Shown: positions 7,110 through 17,663, numbered from the stretch's first letter. The stretch is 64,000 nucleotides of DNA from an uncultured Pseudomonadota bacterium (GCA_903834465.1 CAILJB010000045.1:1-64000), one strand, 5' to 3'. Notes: generated from the letters alone by a model not told the origin. Program-made: numbers and translations.

Positions 7110-9956
7110 ATGAGCATTGATAAAGACAAAGATTACGGCACGCCAGCGAGCAGTGCTACCGAAATGGTCAATTTGGAAATTGACGGATTTAAAGTGACTG
7201 TTCCTGCGGGAACATCTGTGATGCGTGCGGCAGCAAGCATCGGCATTGATATTCCAAAACTTTGCGCGACCGACAGCATCGAACCATTTGGTTCATGCCG
7301 TTTGTGTGTGGTGCAAATTGAAGGTGGACGCGGTTTGCCTGCTTCATGTACGACACCTGTTTTTGAAGGCATGAAAGCGGTGACGCAAAATCAAAAACTC
7401 GCTGACGTACGTCGCGGTGTGATGGAACTTTATATTTCTGACCATCCGCTTGACTGTTTAACTTGCGCGGCAAACGGTGATTGCGAATTACAAGATATGG
7501 CGGGTGCAGTCGGTTTGCGTGAAGTGCGTTACAAACCAGTCGAAACCCATTTGGGTGCAACAAAAGATACTTCAAACCCTTACTTCACGTTTGACCCAAG
7601 CAAATGTATCGTTTGCCAACGTTGCGTTCGAGCTTGCGAAGAAACACAAGGTACTTTCGCATTAACCATTGATGGACGTGGCTTTGATTCAAAAGTGTCA
7701 CCTGGTCAAAATCAAGACTTTTTAAGCTCAGAATGCGTATCCTGTGGCGCGTGTGTTCAAGCGTGTCCAACAGCGACATTGATTGAAAATAATGTTATCG
7801 AAAATGGTCAACCAGAACACGCCATTGTGACAACTTGTGCGTATTGCGGCGTAGGTTGTTCATTCCGTGCCGAAATGAAAGGCGAGCAAGTGATTCGCAT
7901 GGTTCCTGATAAAAACGGTCAGGCAAATCATGGGCATTCTTGTGTGAAAGGACGTTTTGCATTTGGTTACGCAACGCACAAAGATCGCATCACTAAACCA
8001 ATGATTCGCGCCAGCATTCAAGATGCGTGGAAAGAAGTTTCTTGGGAAGAAGCCATTAACCATGCCGCTTCTGAAATGAAACGCATCCAAGCAAAATACG
8101 GAAAAGATTCAATCGGCGGCGCAACCTCATCACGTTGCACTAACGAAGAAGCCTATTTAGTTCAAAAATTGATTCGTGCAGGTTTTGGTAATAACAACGT
8201 CGATACTTGTGCGCGAGTTTGCCATTCACCAACAGGTTATGGTTTAAAACAAACGCTCGGCGAATCATCTGGCACACAAAATTTTGATTCCATCATGAAA
8301 GCCGACGTGATTGTGGTCATGGGCGTAAATCCAACTGACGGACATCCTGTGTTTGGTTCGATGATGAAAAAACGTTTGCGTCAAGGCGCGAAACTTATCG
8401 TTATCGATCCACGCGACATTGATTTAGTCAAAACGCCGCACGTTCAAGCAAATTATCATTTGAAATTGCGTCCAAGTACCAACGTTGCTGTTGTTAATGC
8501 GTTTGCACATGTTGTTGTAACGGAAGGTTTTGTTAATGAAGAATTTGTGAATGCGCGTTGCGACATGACTTCATTTAACAAATGGCGCACGTTTGTTTCT
8601 GACGAACGTCATTCGCCAGAAAATACCGAATCTATCACAGGCGTGCCAGCAGCTGACATGAGAGCAGCGGCGCGTTTGTATGCAACAGGCGGTAATGCAG
8701 CGTTCCATTATGGTTTAGGTGTCACCGAACACAGTCAAGGTTCAACAACCGTTATCGGCATTGCAAACTTAGCGATGGCAACAGGTAACATCGGGCGTGA
8801 CGGCGTAGGTGTAAATCCTTTGCGTGGTCAAAACAACGTGCAAGGTTCATGCGATATGGGGTCATTCCCGCATGAATTACCAGGCTATCGCCATGTTGCC
8901 GACCCTGCAACGCATGATTTGTTTGAAAAAGCGTGGAATGCAACATTAAGTACCAATCCAGGTTTGCGTTTGCCAAACATGTTTAATGCGGCGTTAGAAG
9001 GTACTTACATGGGTATGTACATCGAAGGCGAAGACATCGCGCAATCTGACCCGAATATCACCCACGTTCATGCGGCGTTGCGAGCGATGGAATGCGTCAT
9101 TGTGCAAGATATTTTCTTGAACGAAACCGCGAAATTCGCACACGTTTTCTTACCAGGTGCATCGTTTCTCGAAAAAACAGGTACATTCACCAATGCAGAA
9201 CGTCGTATTTCACCTGTTCGTAAAGTCATGACACCGCTTGCAGGCTATGCGGATTGGGAAGTGACGCAAATGTTGTCGAACGCGCTTGGTTATCCAATGA
9301 ATTATTCAGACCCATCTGAAATTATGGATGAAATCGCCAGCTTGATGCCAACTTTTACAGGTGTGAGCTACGCAAAAATCGATGAATTAGGCAGTATTCA
9401 ATGGCCTTGCAATAACGATGCACCAGAAGGTACACCTGTTATGCACACGCAAGAATTTTTGCGTGATGGCGGCAAAGGCTTATTCATGTTGACCGAATAT
9501 GTACCAACGATTGAAAAAATTACGCCGATGTATCCATTGATTTTGACCACGGGTCGAATTTTGGCGCATTACAACGTCGGCGCACAAACTCGCCGCACGG
9601 GTAACGTGGCGTGGAATCCTGAAGATTTATTAGAAATCCATCCGCATGATGCCGAAGATCGTGGCATTAACGATGGTGATTGGGTTGGCATTAAAAGTCG
9701 TGCTGGTGAAACCGTGTTACATGCTGTCATTACTGACCGTGTGCAACCTGGTGTGGTTTATACCACGTTCCATTTTCCAGAATCGGGCGCAAACGTGATT
9801 ACCACTGATAATTCGGATTGGGCGACAAACTGTCCTGAATACAAAGTTACTGCCGTGCAAGTCACGAAAGTGAACCAACATTCTGAATGGCAAGAAGGTT
9901 ATCGGGCTTTCACTGAAAATCAGCTCGATTTGTTGGCGCAAGCGGCAAATGTCTAA
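7110..9956 (+). CDS. fdsA: NAD-dependent formate dehydrogenase, molybdenum catalytic subunit
   Basis: The 948-residue catalytic subunit oxidises formate to CO2. From the N-terminus it has a plant-type [2Fe-2S] domain (CATDSIEPFGSCRLC), a His/Cys cluster segment (CLTCAANGDCELQ), two 4Fe-4S ferredoxin motifs (CIVCQRCVRACEE and CVSCGACVQACP), and then a Mo-bis-PGD domain with its own cluster (CAYCGVGCSF, from about residue 244). The Mo-ligating Cys-His pair is in VCHSPTGYG near residue 371. The C-terminal molybdopterin dinucleotide-binding domain begins near residue 800. The length and order match FdsA of Cupriavidus/Rhodobacter-type soluble enzymes. Its end overlaps fdhD by eight bases. Confidence 0.96.
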   Translation: MSIDKDKDYGTPASSATEMVNLEIDGFKVTVPAGTSVMRAAASIGIDIPKLCATDSIEPFGSCRLCVVQIEGGRGLPASCTTPVFEGMKAVTQNQKLADVRRGVMELYISDHPLDCLTCAANGDCELQDMAGAVGLREVRYKPVETHLGATKDTSNPYFTFDPSKCIVCQRCVRACEETQGTFALTIDGRGFDSKVSPGQNQDFLSSECVSCGACVQACPTATLIENNVIENGQPEHAIVTTCAYCGVGCSFRAEMKGEQVIRMVPDKNGQANHGHSCVKGRFAFGYATHKDRITKPMIRASIQDAWKEVSWEEAINHAASEMKRIQAKYGKDSIGGATSSRCTNEEAYLVQKLIRAGFGNNNVDTCARVCHSPTGYGLKQTLGESSGTQNFDSIMKADVIVVMGVNPTDGHPVFGSMMKKRLRQGAKLIVIDPRDIDLVKTPHVQANYHLKLRPSTNVAVVNAFAHVVVTEGFVNEEFVNARCDMTSFNKWRTFVSDERHSPENTESITGVPAADMRAAARLYATGGNAAFHYGLGVTEHSQGSTTVIGIANLAMATGNIGRDGVGVNPLRGQNNVQGSCDMGSFPHELPGYRHVADPATHDLFEKAWNATLSTNPGLRLPNMFNAALEGTYMGMYIEGEDIAQSDPNITHVHAALRAMECVIVQDIFLNETAKFAHVFLPGASFLEKTGTFTNAERRISPVRKVMTPLAGYADWEVTQMLSNALGYPMNYSDPSEIMDEIASLMPTFTGVSYAKIDELGSIQWPCNNDAPEGTPVMHTQEFLRDGGKGLFMLTEYVPTIEKITPMYPLILTTGRILAHYNVGAQTRRTGNVAWNPEDLLEIHPHDAEDRGINDGDWVGIKSRAGETVLHAVITDRVQPGVVYTTFHFPESGANVITTDNSDWATNCPEYKVTAVQVTKVNQHSEWQEGYRAFTENQLDLLAQAANV

Positions 9957-10785
9957 CGACGCATTTTTAGCATCGGTGTTGGAATTGGGCTGGTCGAGTT
10001 ACCAGCCCGTTTCAGTTGAACGCTTCAAAAATGGTGAGCTTTCAACAGTTGATGATTTTGTTGCAGAGGAAGTACCCGTTGTTCTCATGTATAACGGCGT
10101 GTCACATGTCGTTATGCTGGCAACACCAACCAATTTAGAAGATTTCGCGCTAGGTTTTAGTTTAACCGAAGGCATTATTGGTAATGCGGCAGAATTGGAA
10201 TCAGTGAAAGTTTATCAGCGTTCAAACGGTATCGAAGTTCAGATAAAAATTCCCGAAACACGTTTTCAATGTCTTGCTGACAAAGGACGTAATTTAACAG
10301 GGCGCACGGGCTGTGGTTTATGTGGTGCGACCACGTTAAAACAAGCAATTAAACCGCCACGTTCCGTATCGGGTAATTTGAAAATTACCGCTGTGCAATT
10401 AACGAGTGCGTTGCAAAATTTATCCGAGCATCAAAAACTTAATCAAATTACAGGCGCAATTCATGCTGTCGCGTGGGTTGAACCGGAAAAAGGCATTGTC
10501 GAATTGCGCGAAGATGTTGGACGACATAATGCGTTGGATAAGTTGATTGGTTCACTGCTCAAACGGAATACGGATTTCGGCGCGGGTTTTATGATTACGA
10601 CCAGTCGTGCAAGTTATGAAATGGTACAAAAAGCGACTGCTGTAGGCGTAACAATTTTAGCGGCAATTTCAGCCCCGACAGCATTAGCGATTCGTTTAGC
10701 ACAAGAATCAGGTTTAACTTTAATAGGTTTTGCGCGAGATAATTCTTGCGTGATTTACAGTCATTCACAACGATTTACAGAGTAA
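9949..10785 (+). CDS. fdhD: Formate dehydrogenase accessory sulfurtransferase FdhD/FdsC
   Basis: This 278-residue protein transfers sulfur (from the desulfurase IscS in E. coli) to the molybdenum cofactor before insertion into formate dehydrogenase. It has the conserved essential CxxC pair in TGCGLCGATT near residue 121 and the family segments EDFALGFSLTEG near 63 and LREDVGRHNALDKLIG near 184. The start overlaps the fdsA end, and fdsD follows 3 bases after the stop, so it is part of the operon. In fds operons this gene is also called fdsC. Confidence 0.93.
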   Translation: MSNDAFLASVLELGWSSYQPVSVERFKNGELSTVDDFVAEEVPVVLMYNGVSHVVMLATPTNLEDFALGFSLTEGIIGNAAELESVKVYQRSNGIEVQIKIPETRFQCLADKGRNLTGRTGCGLCGATTLKQAIKPPRSVSGNLKITAVQLTSALQNLSEHQKLNQITGAIHAVAWVEPEKGIVELREDVGRHNALDKLIGSLLKRNTDFGAGFMITTSRASYEMVQKATAVGVTILAAISAPTALAIRLAQESGLTLIGFARDNSCVIYSHSQRFTE

Positions 10786-10788
10786 CAA

Positions 10789-11010
10789 ATGAGTTCAAAT
10801 ATCGATACATTGATTAAAATGGCAAACGACATCAGCGATTTTTTTAACGCTGACCCCGATAAAACATTAGCCGCCGAAGGTGTGAGAAATCACATTTCAC
10901 GCAACTGGGAATTGCGGATGCGTCAAATGATTGTTGAGCATTTGAATAATCATGGCGGCGAGGGTTTATCGATTTTAGCAAAATCTGCAATCGGTCAGCT
11001 TACATTCTAG
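10789..11010 (+). CDS. fdsD: Formate dehydrogenase delta subunit
   Basis: A 73-residue helical protein matching FdsD: IKMANDISDFF near the start, then a helix containing VRNHISRNWELRMRQMIV. It is the small accessory subunit of soluble NAD-dependent formate dehydrogenases and contacts the catalytic subunit. As the last gene of the operon it begins 3 bases after fdhD. It converges with the ABC transporter ATPase after a 12-base gap, and no strong terminator hairpin is visible between them. Confidence 0.9.
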   Translation: MSSNIDTLIKMANDISDFFNADPDKTLAAEGVRNHISRNWELRMRQMIVEHLNNHGGEGLSILAKSAIGQLTF

Positions 11011-11022
11011 TGTATTGTGTGC

Positions 11023-12621
11023 TTACAGTTTCGGTACGGCAGCCAATAGTTTTTGTGTATAAGGATGGTGCGGCGCGGTAAGAATTTGTTTAACTGCGCC
11101 CTGCTCCACAATTTTCCCTTTGTACATCACCGCAACATCGTCAGCAATTTCGGCGACTACACCCAAATCATGCGTAATAAATAAATAACTCATGCCCTGT
11201 TCATGTTGCAGCGTTTTAAGTAACTGAATAATTTGCGCTTGCACTGAAACATCTAACGCACTGGTCGGTTCATCGCAAATAATCACTTTCGGTTCAACCG
11301 CTAACGCTCGCGCAATACAAATGCGTTGCCGTTGTCCGCCTGAGAATTCATGTGGATAACGATACATAGCCTCTTCGGGTAATTCTACGCGCTGCAATAA
11401 ATTTCTGACGCGCTGTTCACGTTCAGCGGCTGCCATTTCAGGTCGTAACGCTTGCAATCCTTCGGCAATAATATCGCCGACTAATAAACGGGGATTCATC
11501 GACGAAAACGGATCTTGAAACACAATTTGCAACGCCGCACGTTGTTGACGTAACGCCTCGCCGGTAAGCGTATGCAATGCCACACCATCTAAAATTACTT
11601 CTCCACCATTCGATGGAATCAAATGCAACAAGGCTTTGCCTAACGTTGTTTTGCCACAACCGGATTCGCCGACTAACGCTAATGTTTTACCGCATTGCAA
11701 CGTAAAACTCACGCCATCAACCGCTCGAACATAATCCACGATACGTTTAAAAATACCTTTGCGAATTGGATAATGACAATGAAAATTTTGTACTTGCAGG
11801 AGTGGCGATGTCGCAGGTTTATCATGCGTTTGACAGTTTTGCATCGATGGCAATGCCGCCACTAATTTTTGTGTATAGGGATGCTGGGGATTTTGAAAAA
11901 TTGCTTTTGCATCGCCTGTTTCAACAATTTTTCCGTTTTGCATCACGGCAACGCGCTGGGCAATACTCGCCACTAATGCCAAATCATGACTAATCAACCA
12001 CAATGCCATGCCGGTTTGTTGTTGAATCGTTTTAAGTAATTCTAAAATCTGTGCTTGAATCGTAACGTCTAACGCTGTTGTCGGCTCATCGGCAATCAAT
12101 AAATCTGGTTTTCCAGCCAACGCAATGGCAATCATCACACGTTGGCGTTGTCCACCTGAAAGCTGGTGCGGATAATCATTGACTCGTTTCGCAGCGTTAG
12201 GCAATTCAACTTGTTGCAATAATTCGATAACACATTGTTTCAATTGCGCTTTAGTAAATTTGAAATGCAACGCAATCACTTCGGCAATTTGCGTCCCAAT
12301 GGTCATCACGGGATTAAGCGAAGCAATCGGGTCTTGAAAAATAATTGCAATCCGTCGCCCTCGAATTTTACACCATTCTTTTTCGGAAAACCGTGCCAGA
12401 TTTTTCGCTTGCAGCGTTATACCCTTGCTATTTGTAACAGCATTATGCGGTAATAAATTTAATGCCGCCAACGCTGTCATGGATTTTCCTGAACCGGATT
12501 CACCGACTAAAGCAAACGTCTCACCAGTTTGAATTTCAAAACTGATTTTGTCTACAACAACCGTATTATCAAAACCGACTGTTAAATCTTTAACAGCAAA
12601 TAAAACTGCCGTTTCGCTCAT
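11023..12621 (-). CDS. Tandem ATPase of a peptide ABC importer (YejF-like)
   Basis: A 532-residue protein of two fused ABC ATPase domains. Each has Walker A (GESGSGKS near residue 38; GESGCGKT near 317), signature (LSGGQRQR near 158; FSGGQRQR near 430) and Walker B/H-loop. Each half ends with the oligopeptide-transporter C-terminal segment ([11 protein letters not shown] and [11 protein letters not shown]). The layout matches YejF/DppDF-type ATPases for uptake of di- or oligopeptides or microcin C. The permeases and binding protein are not in this window. Its ATG overlaps the esterase stop (ATGA), so it ends a thiD-thiE-esterase-ATPase run. Confidence 0.88.
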   Translation of the reverse strand: MSETAVLFAVKDLTVGFDNTVVVDKISFEIQTGETFALVGESGSGKSMTALAALNLLPHNAVTNSKGITLQAKNLARFSEKEWCKIRGRRIAIIFQDPIASLNPVMTIGTQIAEVIALHFKFTKAQLKQCVIELLQQVELPNAAKRVNDYPHQLSGGQRQRVMIAIALAGKPDLLIADEPTTALDVTIQAQILELLKTIQQQTGMALWLISHDLALVASIAQRVAVMQNGKIVETGDAKAIFQNPQHPYTQKLVAALPSMQNCQTHDKPATSPLLQVQNFHCHYPIRKGIFKRIVDYVRAVDGVSFTLQCGKTLALVGESGCGKTTLGKALLHLIPSNGGEVILDGVALHTLTGEALRQQRAALQIVFQDPFSSMNPRLLVGDIIAEGLQALRPEMAAAEREQRVRNLLQRVELPEEAMYRYPHEFSGGQRQRICIARALAVEPKVIICDEPTSALDVSVQAQIIQLLKTLQHEQGMSYLFITHDLGVVAEIADDVAVMYKGKIVEQGAVKQILTAPHHPYTQKLLAAVPKL

Positions 12622-13379
12622 TTAAAAATCGTATTGATGAACGCCGCAATTTGTTCAATTTCCTCAATGCACAAACTGTGTTCCATCAAATAATCGTGCC
12701 ATTGAATGTCATAGCCTAACGCTTTTAAACCATCAAACGCCGCTTTGCCCGTTTCAATGGCGACGACAGAATCAATAATGCCGTGAGACATAAAAATCGG
12801 CGTGTGATTATTGGCTTCAGCGCGTTGTGTTTTCAAACTGTCTAACGTTGGCAAATACGTTGACAATGCAATAATGCCAGCCAGTGGCTGTGAATAACGT
12901 AATCCCGTGTGTAGCGCAATTACGCCACCTTGCGAGAAACCGACCAGCAAAATATTTTTTGACGGAATGCCGCGATCAAGTTCTTTTTGAATCAGTTGTT
13001 CAATCAATTGTGCAGATTGTTCAATCCCCGCGACATCGACCTCTCGTGTTAATTCATTCATATTTAGAATGTCATACCACGCTCGCATTTCTGCACCGTG
13101 ATTGATGGTGATTTTTTGTACGGGGGCGTTCGGAAAAATGAAACGAATGCTCGACGAATCAATTAAATGTAATTCCGGCACAATGCCTTCAAAATCATGT
13201 CCATCCGCACCTAAACCATGTAGCCAAATAACAGAATATTTATGCGTAGATGTTGCGGGAATTTCAACAGTGCTAAGAGCAGAGGCGTTTTGCGATGTCA
13301 TAACAATCCAAAAAATCAGTGAAAGAAAAAATGTCGCCATTATGATAACGCGACGCAACAGAATGCGAAAACTTAGCAT
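12618..13379 (-). CDS. Alpha/beta-hydrolase of the phospholipase/carboxylesterase family
   Basis: The mature part matches EstB/acyl-protein-thioesterase-type carboxylesterases: VIWLHGLGADGHDFEG, the nucleophile elbow GFSQGG near residue 149, the catalytic Asp in HGIIDSVV and the His in MEHSLC. Unlike the usual cytoplasmic members it has about 35 extra N-terminal residues with a hydrophobic stretch (FFLSLIFWIVM) ending NASA, which looks like a signal peptide or anchor. It is therefore probably periplasmic or membrane-associated. An internal Met at residue 14 (13340) is an alternative start that keeps the signal. It lies 15 bases after thiE and overlaps the ABC ATPase start. The substrate is unknown. 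Confidence 0.82.
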   Translation of the reverse strand: MLSFRILLRRVIIMATFFLSLIFWIVMTSQNASALSTVEIPATSTHKYSVIWLHGLGADGHDFEGIVPELHLIDSSSIRFIFPNAPVQKITINHGAEMRAWYDILNMNELTREVDVAGIEQSAQLIEQLIQKELDRGIPSKNILLVGFSQGGVIALHTGLRYSQPLAGIIALSTYLPTLDSLKTQRAEANNHTPIFMSHGIIDSVVAIETGKAAFDGLKALGYDIQWHDYLMEHSLCIEEIEQIAAFINTIFK

Positions 13380-13394
13380 TATTTTGTGACCTAC

Positions 13395-14012
13395 TCATGA
13401 AAATAATGCGCCATATTTTTGCGCTTGAATGTCTGGTTGCCCTGTAACTAAACCACCAATGACCGCCAATAAATCTGCACCCGAATCAATCAAACTCGCG
13501 CCATTTTCGGGCAAAATTCCGCCAATGGCGACAATAGGCAGCGATAATATTTTTTTCGCAGCAACCAATGTTTCAATATCGGCAGGTGCCGCTAATGGCT
13601 TAGAGTTTGATGAAAAAAAACGTCCAAACGCGACATACGTTGCGCCTTGTTTTTCTGAAGAAATTGCCCGTTCCAACGAGTTGTAACACGACACGCCAAT
13701 AATTGCCTGCTCACCTAAATGCTGCCGCGCATGGATGACATCACCATCATTTTCGCCTAAATGCACACCGTCTGCATCAACTCTTGCGGCAAGTTCAACA
13801 TCATCGTTAATAATTAACGGCACGTTATAAGCATGACAAACGGCAACTAATTCTCGCGCCAACACTAAGGCATCGATTGGATTTTTATCTCGATATTGCA
13901 CCATTGCTGCACCATTACGCACCACATTAGTGATATTTTCAATGACTTCATCAATAGTTTTTCCGTCAGTATGCGTAATCGCATAAAGTCCCCGTTTTGG
14001 CATGGCTAACAT
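13395..14012 (-). CDS. thiE: Thiamine phosphate synthase
   Basis: A 205-residue TIM-barrel enzyme joining HMP-pyrophosphate and thiazole phosphate to thiamine phosphate. Visible motifs are GLYAITHTDG at the start, the pyrophosphate-site segment MVQYRDKNP near residue 37, NDDVELAARVDADGVHLGE near 70-88, GVSCYNS near 109, and the phosphate-binding GGI and IGGL loops at the end. The length is normal. It lies 3 bases downstream of thiD, so the pair is co-transcribed. Confidence 0.93.
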   Translation of the reverse strand: MLAMPKRGLYAITHTDGKTIDEVIENITNVVRNGAAMVQYRDKNPIDALVLARELVAVCHAYNVPLIINDDVELAARVDADGVHLGENDGDVIHARQHLGEQAIIGVSCYNSLERAISSEKQGATYVAFGRFFSSNSKPLAAPADIETLVAAKKILSLPIVAIGGILPENGASLIDSGADLLAVIGGLVTGQPDIQAQKYGALFS

Positions 14013-14015
14013 TTA

Positions 14016-14798
14016 CTAATCTCTCCAAAAAAAACGATTAGGATTGGCTTGACCGCCACCTGTTTGATATGCCGCTTGCAAACTGTGCCAAGTGTATTCT
14101 TGAGCATCGTTTATTGCTTGCACGGGTTCAATTCCGTGTGCAAATAATGCGGCAATACTCGCCGCTAACGTACAACCTGAACCATGATAACGTGCAGGTA
14201 ATCGCGCCCAAGTGTAACTGTCTTGGTAATCATTATAGAAAAGCTGATTTGTCACGCTTTCGGTTGCCTCGTCTGCACCTGTTATTAAAATATATTCACA
14301 ACCTGATTTTAATAATTTCAAACCACACGATTCAATCGTATTTAATCCGGTTAAACGCCGCGCTTCTTGGCAATTTGGTGTTAAAACGGTCGTCAGTGGT
14401 AATAACAAATCACACATCGCATTCAATAATTCGTCATTGGCTAAATCCGTTCCGCCACCGGCGGCTAAAATGGGATCTAAAATGATGGGTATCAATGGAT
14501 AATGTCGCACAATGTCGTAAATTGCCCGTGCCGTATCAACGTGTCCAATCAAACCAATTTTGAACGCATGCACCGGCACATCACGCAGCAACGTGTTGGC
14601 TTGTTGAATAATATTATCAGGGGATTGCGGCACGATTCTTGTTACATTTTTTGTATCCTGTTCTGTTAAGCAAGTAATAATGCTCGCAGCGTGACAATTA
14701 TGACTAATAATTGTTTCAATATCCGCCTGAACCCCTGCACCACCGCTAGGGTCATGACCTGAAAAAGAAACGACGACAGGACGCTGTGTATTTTGCAT
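14016..14798 (-). CDS. thiD: Hydroxymethylpyrimidine/phosphomethylpyrimidine kinase
   Basis: A 260-residue ribokinase-fold kinase that phosphorylates HMP and then HMP-phosphate for thiamine synthesis. It shows SFSGHDPSGGAGVQADI near residue 10 and the anion-hole/catalytic segment HGSGCTLAASIAA near 213. The ATG at 14798 (MQNTQRP) is chosen over the frame's first start at 14915, whose 39-residue extension is unlike the family. It is followed by thiE. I see no TPP riboswitch in the 168-base gap shared with the divergent chemoreceptor gene. Confidence 0.92.
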   Translation of the reverse strand: MQNTQRPVVVSFSGHDPSGGAGVQADIETIISHNCHAASIITCLTEQDTKNVTRIVPQSPDNIIQQANTLLRDVPVHAFKIGLIGHVDTARAIYDIVRHYPLIPIILDPILAAGGGTDLANDELLNAMCDLLLPLTTVLTPNCQEARRLTGLNTIESCGLKLLKSGCEYILITGADEATESVTNQLFYNDYQDSYTWARLPARYHGSGCTLAASIAALFAHGIEPVQAINDAQEYTWHSLQAAYQTGGGQANPNRFFWRD

Positions 14799-14966
14799 GA
14801 TATTGTTAAATCTTAAAAAATTACAGAAAATTGTAATACAACCGATATTGCGTTGTAATACAAACGTAACTAAAGTGGCAGAGTGAACCACATAAAAAAT
14901 ATATTTGTTGAGCAAGCTGTTTGCCTTCAGATTCTAGCAAATTTTAACCTTTAATCGTGAATTAAG

Positions 14967-17660
14967 ATGTCTACAAACCAAGAATACGTCCTCGCAGATA
15001 CTGATTTAATTGTTTCTAAAACCGATTTGAAAGGTGTTATTACCTACGTTAATGATGATTTTATTCGAATTGGCGGTTTTTCGAGAACTGAGTTAATTGG
15101 TAAACCGCATAATATTTTACGGCATCCCGATATGCCTAAAGCGGCATTTGAGGATTTGTGGAAAACATTAAAATCTGGCAATTCCTGGACGGGCATCGTT
15201 AACAACCAGATGAAAAATGGCGGATTTTATTGGGTTCGTGCCAATATTATGCCGCTATTTGAACAGGGGAAAATAGTCGCTTATTTATCAGTGCGAAATA
15301 AACCCTCAGCGGCTGAAATTGCCGCAGCATCTAAATTGTATAAAGAGATGCAAGCTGGTCGTAGTCGTATCAAATTGGATGCTGGCGAGGTTATCGAACC
15401 GAACTTGACCAAAGCGATTGTGAGAACATTTAGCAATATCACTATTAAAACAAAGTTAATCACTTTAGTGACGCTGTCATTGCTATCACTAGGTGGAATT
15501 GCAGGTTATGGCAGTTACGGGTTAGGTTATATTCAGTCCGTGACTGAAAAAAATATAACTGAAGTTGAAGAACACGCTAAAGGCATGAATTTATCTCGAT
15601 CCGCACAAGTGGATTTTAAAACGCAAGTTCAAGAATTTAAAAATAGTTTAATACGCGGTCAAAACCCTGAAGCATTTGCTAAATATGTCAAAGCCTTTGA
15701 CGAACAAAGTGAAAAAGTCGACAAAAATTTGCGGGCATTAAGCGAATTGATGGCGGACATGCCAGAAAAAGATATTGTCGCTTTGCCTACTGCGGCATTA
15801 GAGCATCATATCGAAGTAACGAAAAAATATCGTGCGGCACTTCAAGCGTATCAATCAGATAATGTTGCCAGTATTTTCACAGTTGACGCGCTGGTAAAAG
15901 GCATCGATCGGTCATTCATCGATGATGTTGATAAATTAGTTGCCTTCAATCAAAGCGAAATTGAAAAACACATTGGCGAAGGTAAAGCGATTTCATCAAA
16001 TGTTGTGGAACAGTTTCAAAATTCGGTAACGCTAATTGGTTTATTGATTGCGTCGATATTACTCACTTGGTCAATTGCGACATTACTTAGTATTCTCAGA
16101 CCCATTAAACGTGCCTCAGAATTGATGGTACAAGTTGCAGAAGGTCAGCAAGTTCAAGTAAATGAATTTTCAAAAAACGAACTTGGTCAAATCATGCAAG
16201 CCATTAAAAATATGGGCATTAAATTTGGTTTTGAAGCTGCTGAAGATAAACGTACAGCGCGTGAAATGTTACGCATTAAAATGGCACTTGATGAAGTGAG
16301 AATTCCGGTGACATTGTCAAACAGCCAAAAAGAACTAATTTACATGAATACGGCGGCACAAATGTTATGGAACGACATGAGTGAAACATTGGCAAAACGT
16401 CTTCCTAATTTCACTGTGCAAGGTATGCTCGGTCAACCCGTTGGGCAATATTTAGAAACCGAAGAAGATCGTGAACATTTTGCAAAACATGATGATGCGC
16501 CGATTACGATGATTGTCAATTTAGGTGGCAAAAAATTACGTTTAACCGTCCTTTCCATTTATGATGCCAACAAAAATTACGTTGGACGGGCAACGCAATG
16601 GAAAGATATTACGGCAGAGCTTGCTATGCAACGCCAAATTTCAGATATTGTTAAAGATGCAACAAGTGGTAACTTTAGAAATCGCGTCAATGTGACCGAA
16701 AAAGAAGGCTTTTTCAGAAAATTGGCTGATGGGCTTAACTTATTACTGGAAACGTGTGAAAAAAGTTATACCGATATTGCCGACATTTTTGACGCACTGT
16801 CGCACGGCGATTTAACGCATAAAATTACGACGCAATATACGGGCGAATTTGACACCATTAAAAACGATGCTAATTACACAGTGGATAAATTAACCGAAAT
16901 TGTGGAGCAGATTAAAAGTATTACACGTAATGTAAACGAAGGTTCAAAAGAAATCGCCGCAAGCAACGCGGATTTATCTGATCGCACAACGTCTCAAGCC
17001 AGTGCATTAGAAGAAACCGCCGCAAGTATGCACGAATTAAATTCTACCGTGCAAACGAATACCGAAAATGCTAATGATGCGAATACGTTTGTAGTCAATA
17101 CCTCAGACATCGCCTCGAAAGGCGTGCAAGTTATTGGGCGTGTTGTTCATACGATGGAAGACATTCGAGAATCGTCGCGCAAAGTTGTAGATATTATTTC
17201 GGTTATCGATGGTATTTCATTTCAAACCAATATTTTGGCATTAAACGCGGCGGTTGAAGCGGCTCGCGCAGGTGAACAAGGTCGTGGTTTTGCGGTGGTG
17301 GCAACAGAAGTGCGAAGTTTGGCGCAACGTGCCGCGACGGCAGCAGGTGAAATAAAAATGTTAATCAATGATTCCGTTGAGAAAATTGAAGATGGCAGTA
17401 AATTAGTTGTTGATGCCGGACATACCATGGAAGAAATTGTGTCATCCATTCACACCGTCACCAAAATGATTTCTGGTATTTCCGCTGCATCAAACGAACA
17501 AAGTTCAGGGATTGGACAAGCGAATAGTGCTATTTTAAATATGGAAGAAATGACGCAACAAAACGCTGCATTGGTTGAACAATCAGCCGCGACAGCAGAT
17601 AATTTGAAAAATCAAGCAGTTGCGTTATCGAGTGCCGTTGACTATTTCAAATTTGGTTAA
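14967..17660 (+). CDS. PAS-HAMP-PAS methyl-accepting chemotaxis protein (Aer-like)
   Basis: An 897-residue chemoreceptor. An Aer-type PAS domain (residues ~10-115, with HNILRHPDMPKAAF) is followed by a membrane helix (~152-180), a helical ligand-domain-like region (~180-345), a second membrane helix (~350-372), HAMP (~372-425), a second PAS-like domain (~430-550) and a HAMP-like linker. The cytoplasmic signalling hairpin has its tip, EAARAGEQGRGFAVVATEVR, near residue 765. The redox- or oxygen-sensing role is suggested by the Aer-like PAS; the cofactor is not provable here. It is likely a single gene, with murU starting 3 bases after its stop. No CheB/CheR pentapeptide is present at the C-terminus, which ends DYFKFG. 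Confidence 0.9.
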   Translation: MSTNQEYVLADTDLIVSKTDLKGVITYVNDDFIRIGGFSRTELIGKPHNILRHPDMPKAAFEDLWKTLKSGNSWTGIVNNQMKNGGFYWVRANIMPLFEQGKIVAYLSVRNKPSAAEIAAASKLYKEMQAGRSRIKLDAGEVIEPNLTKAIVRTFSNITIKTKLITLVTLSLLSLGGIAGYGSYGLGYIQSVTEKNITEVEEHAKGMNLSRSAQVDFKTQVQEFKNSLIRGQNPEAFAKYVKAFDEQSEKVDKNLRALSELMADMPEKDIVALPTAALEHHIEVTKKYRAALQAYQSDNVASIFTVDALVKGIDRSFIDDVDKLVAFNQSEIEKHIGEGKAISSNVVEQFQNSVTLIGLLIASILLTWSIATLLSILRPIKRASELMVQVAEGQQVQVNEFSKNELGQIMQAIKNMGIKFGFEAAEDKRTAREMLRIKMALDEVRIPVTLSNSQKELIYMNTAAQMLWNDMSETLAKRLPNFTVQGMLGQPVGQYLETEEDREHFAKHDDAPITMIVNLGGKKLRLTVLSIYDANKNYVGRATQWKDITAELAMQRQISDIVKDATSGNFRNRVNVTEKEGFFRKLADGLNLLLETCEKSYTDIADIFDALSHGDLTHKITTQYTGEFDTIKNDANYTVDKLTEIVEQIKSITRNVNEGSKEIAASNADLSDRTTSQASALEETAASMHELNSTVQTNTENANDANTFVVNTSDIASKGVQVIGRVVHTMEDIRESSRKVVDIISVIDGISFQTNILALNAAVEAARAGEQGRGFAVVATEVRSLAQRAATAAGEIKMLINDSVEKIEDGSKLVVDAGHTMEEIVSSIHTVTKMISGISAASNEQSSGIGQANSAILNMEEMTQQNAALVEQSAATADNLKNQAVALSSAVDYFKFG

Positions 17661-17663
17661 GCA

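Noticed and set aside
14799-14966. TPP riboswitch upstream of thiD
   Set aside because: I found no CUGAGA...GACC thi-box pattern in this gap. Upstream of the thiC remnant the leader is gone.
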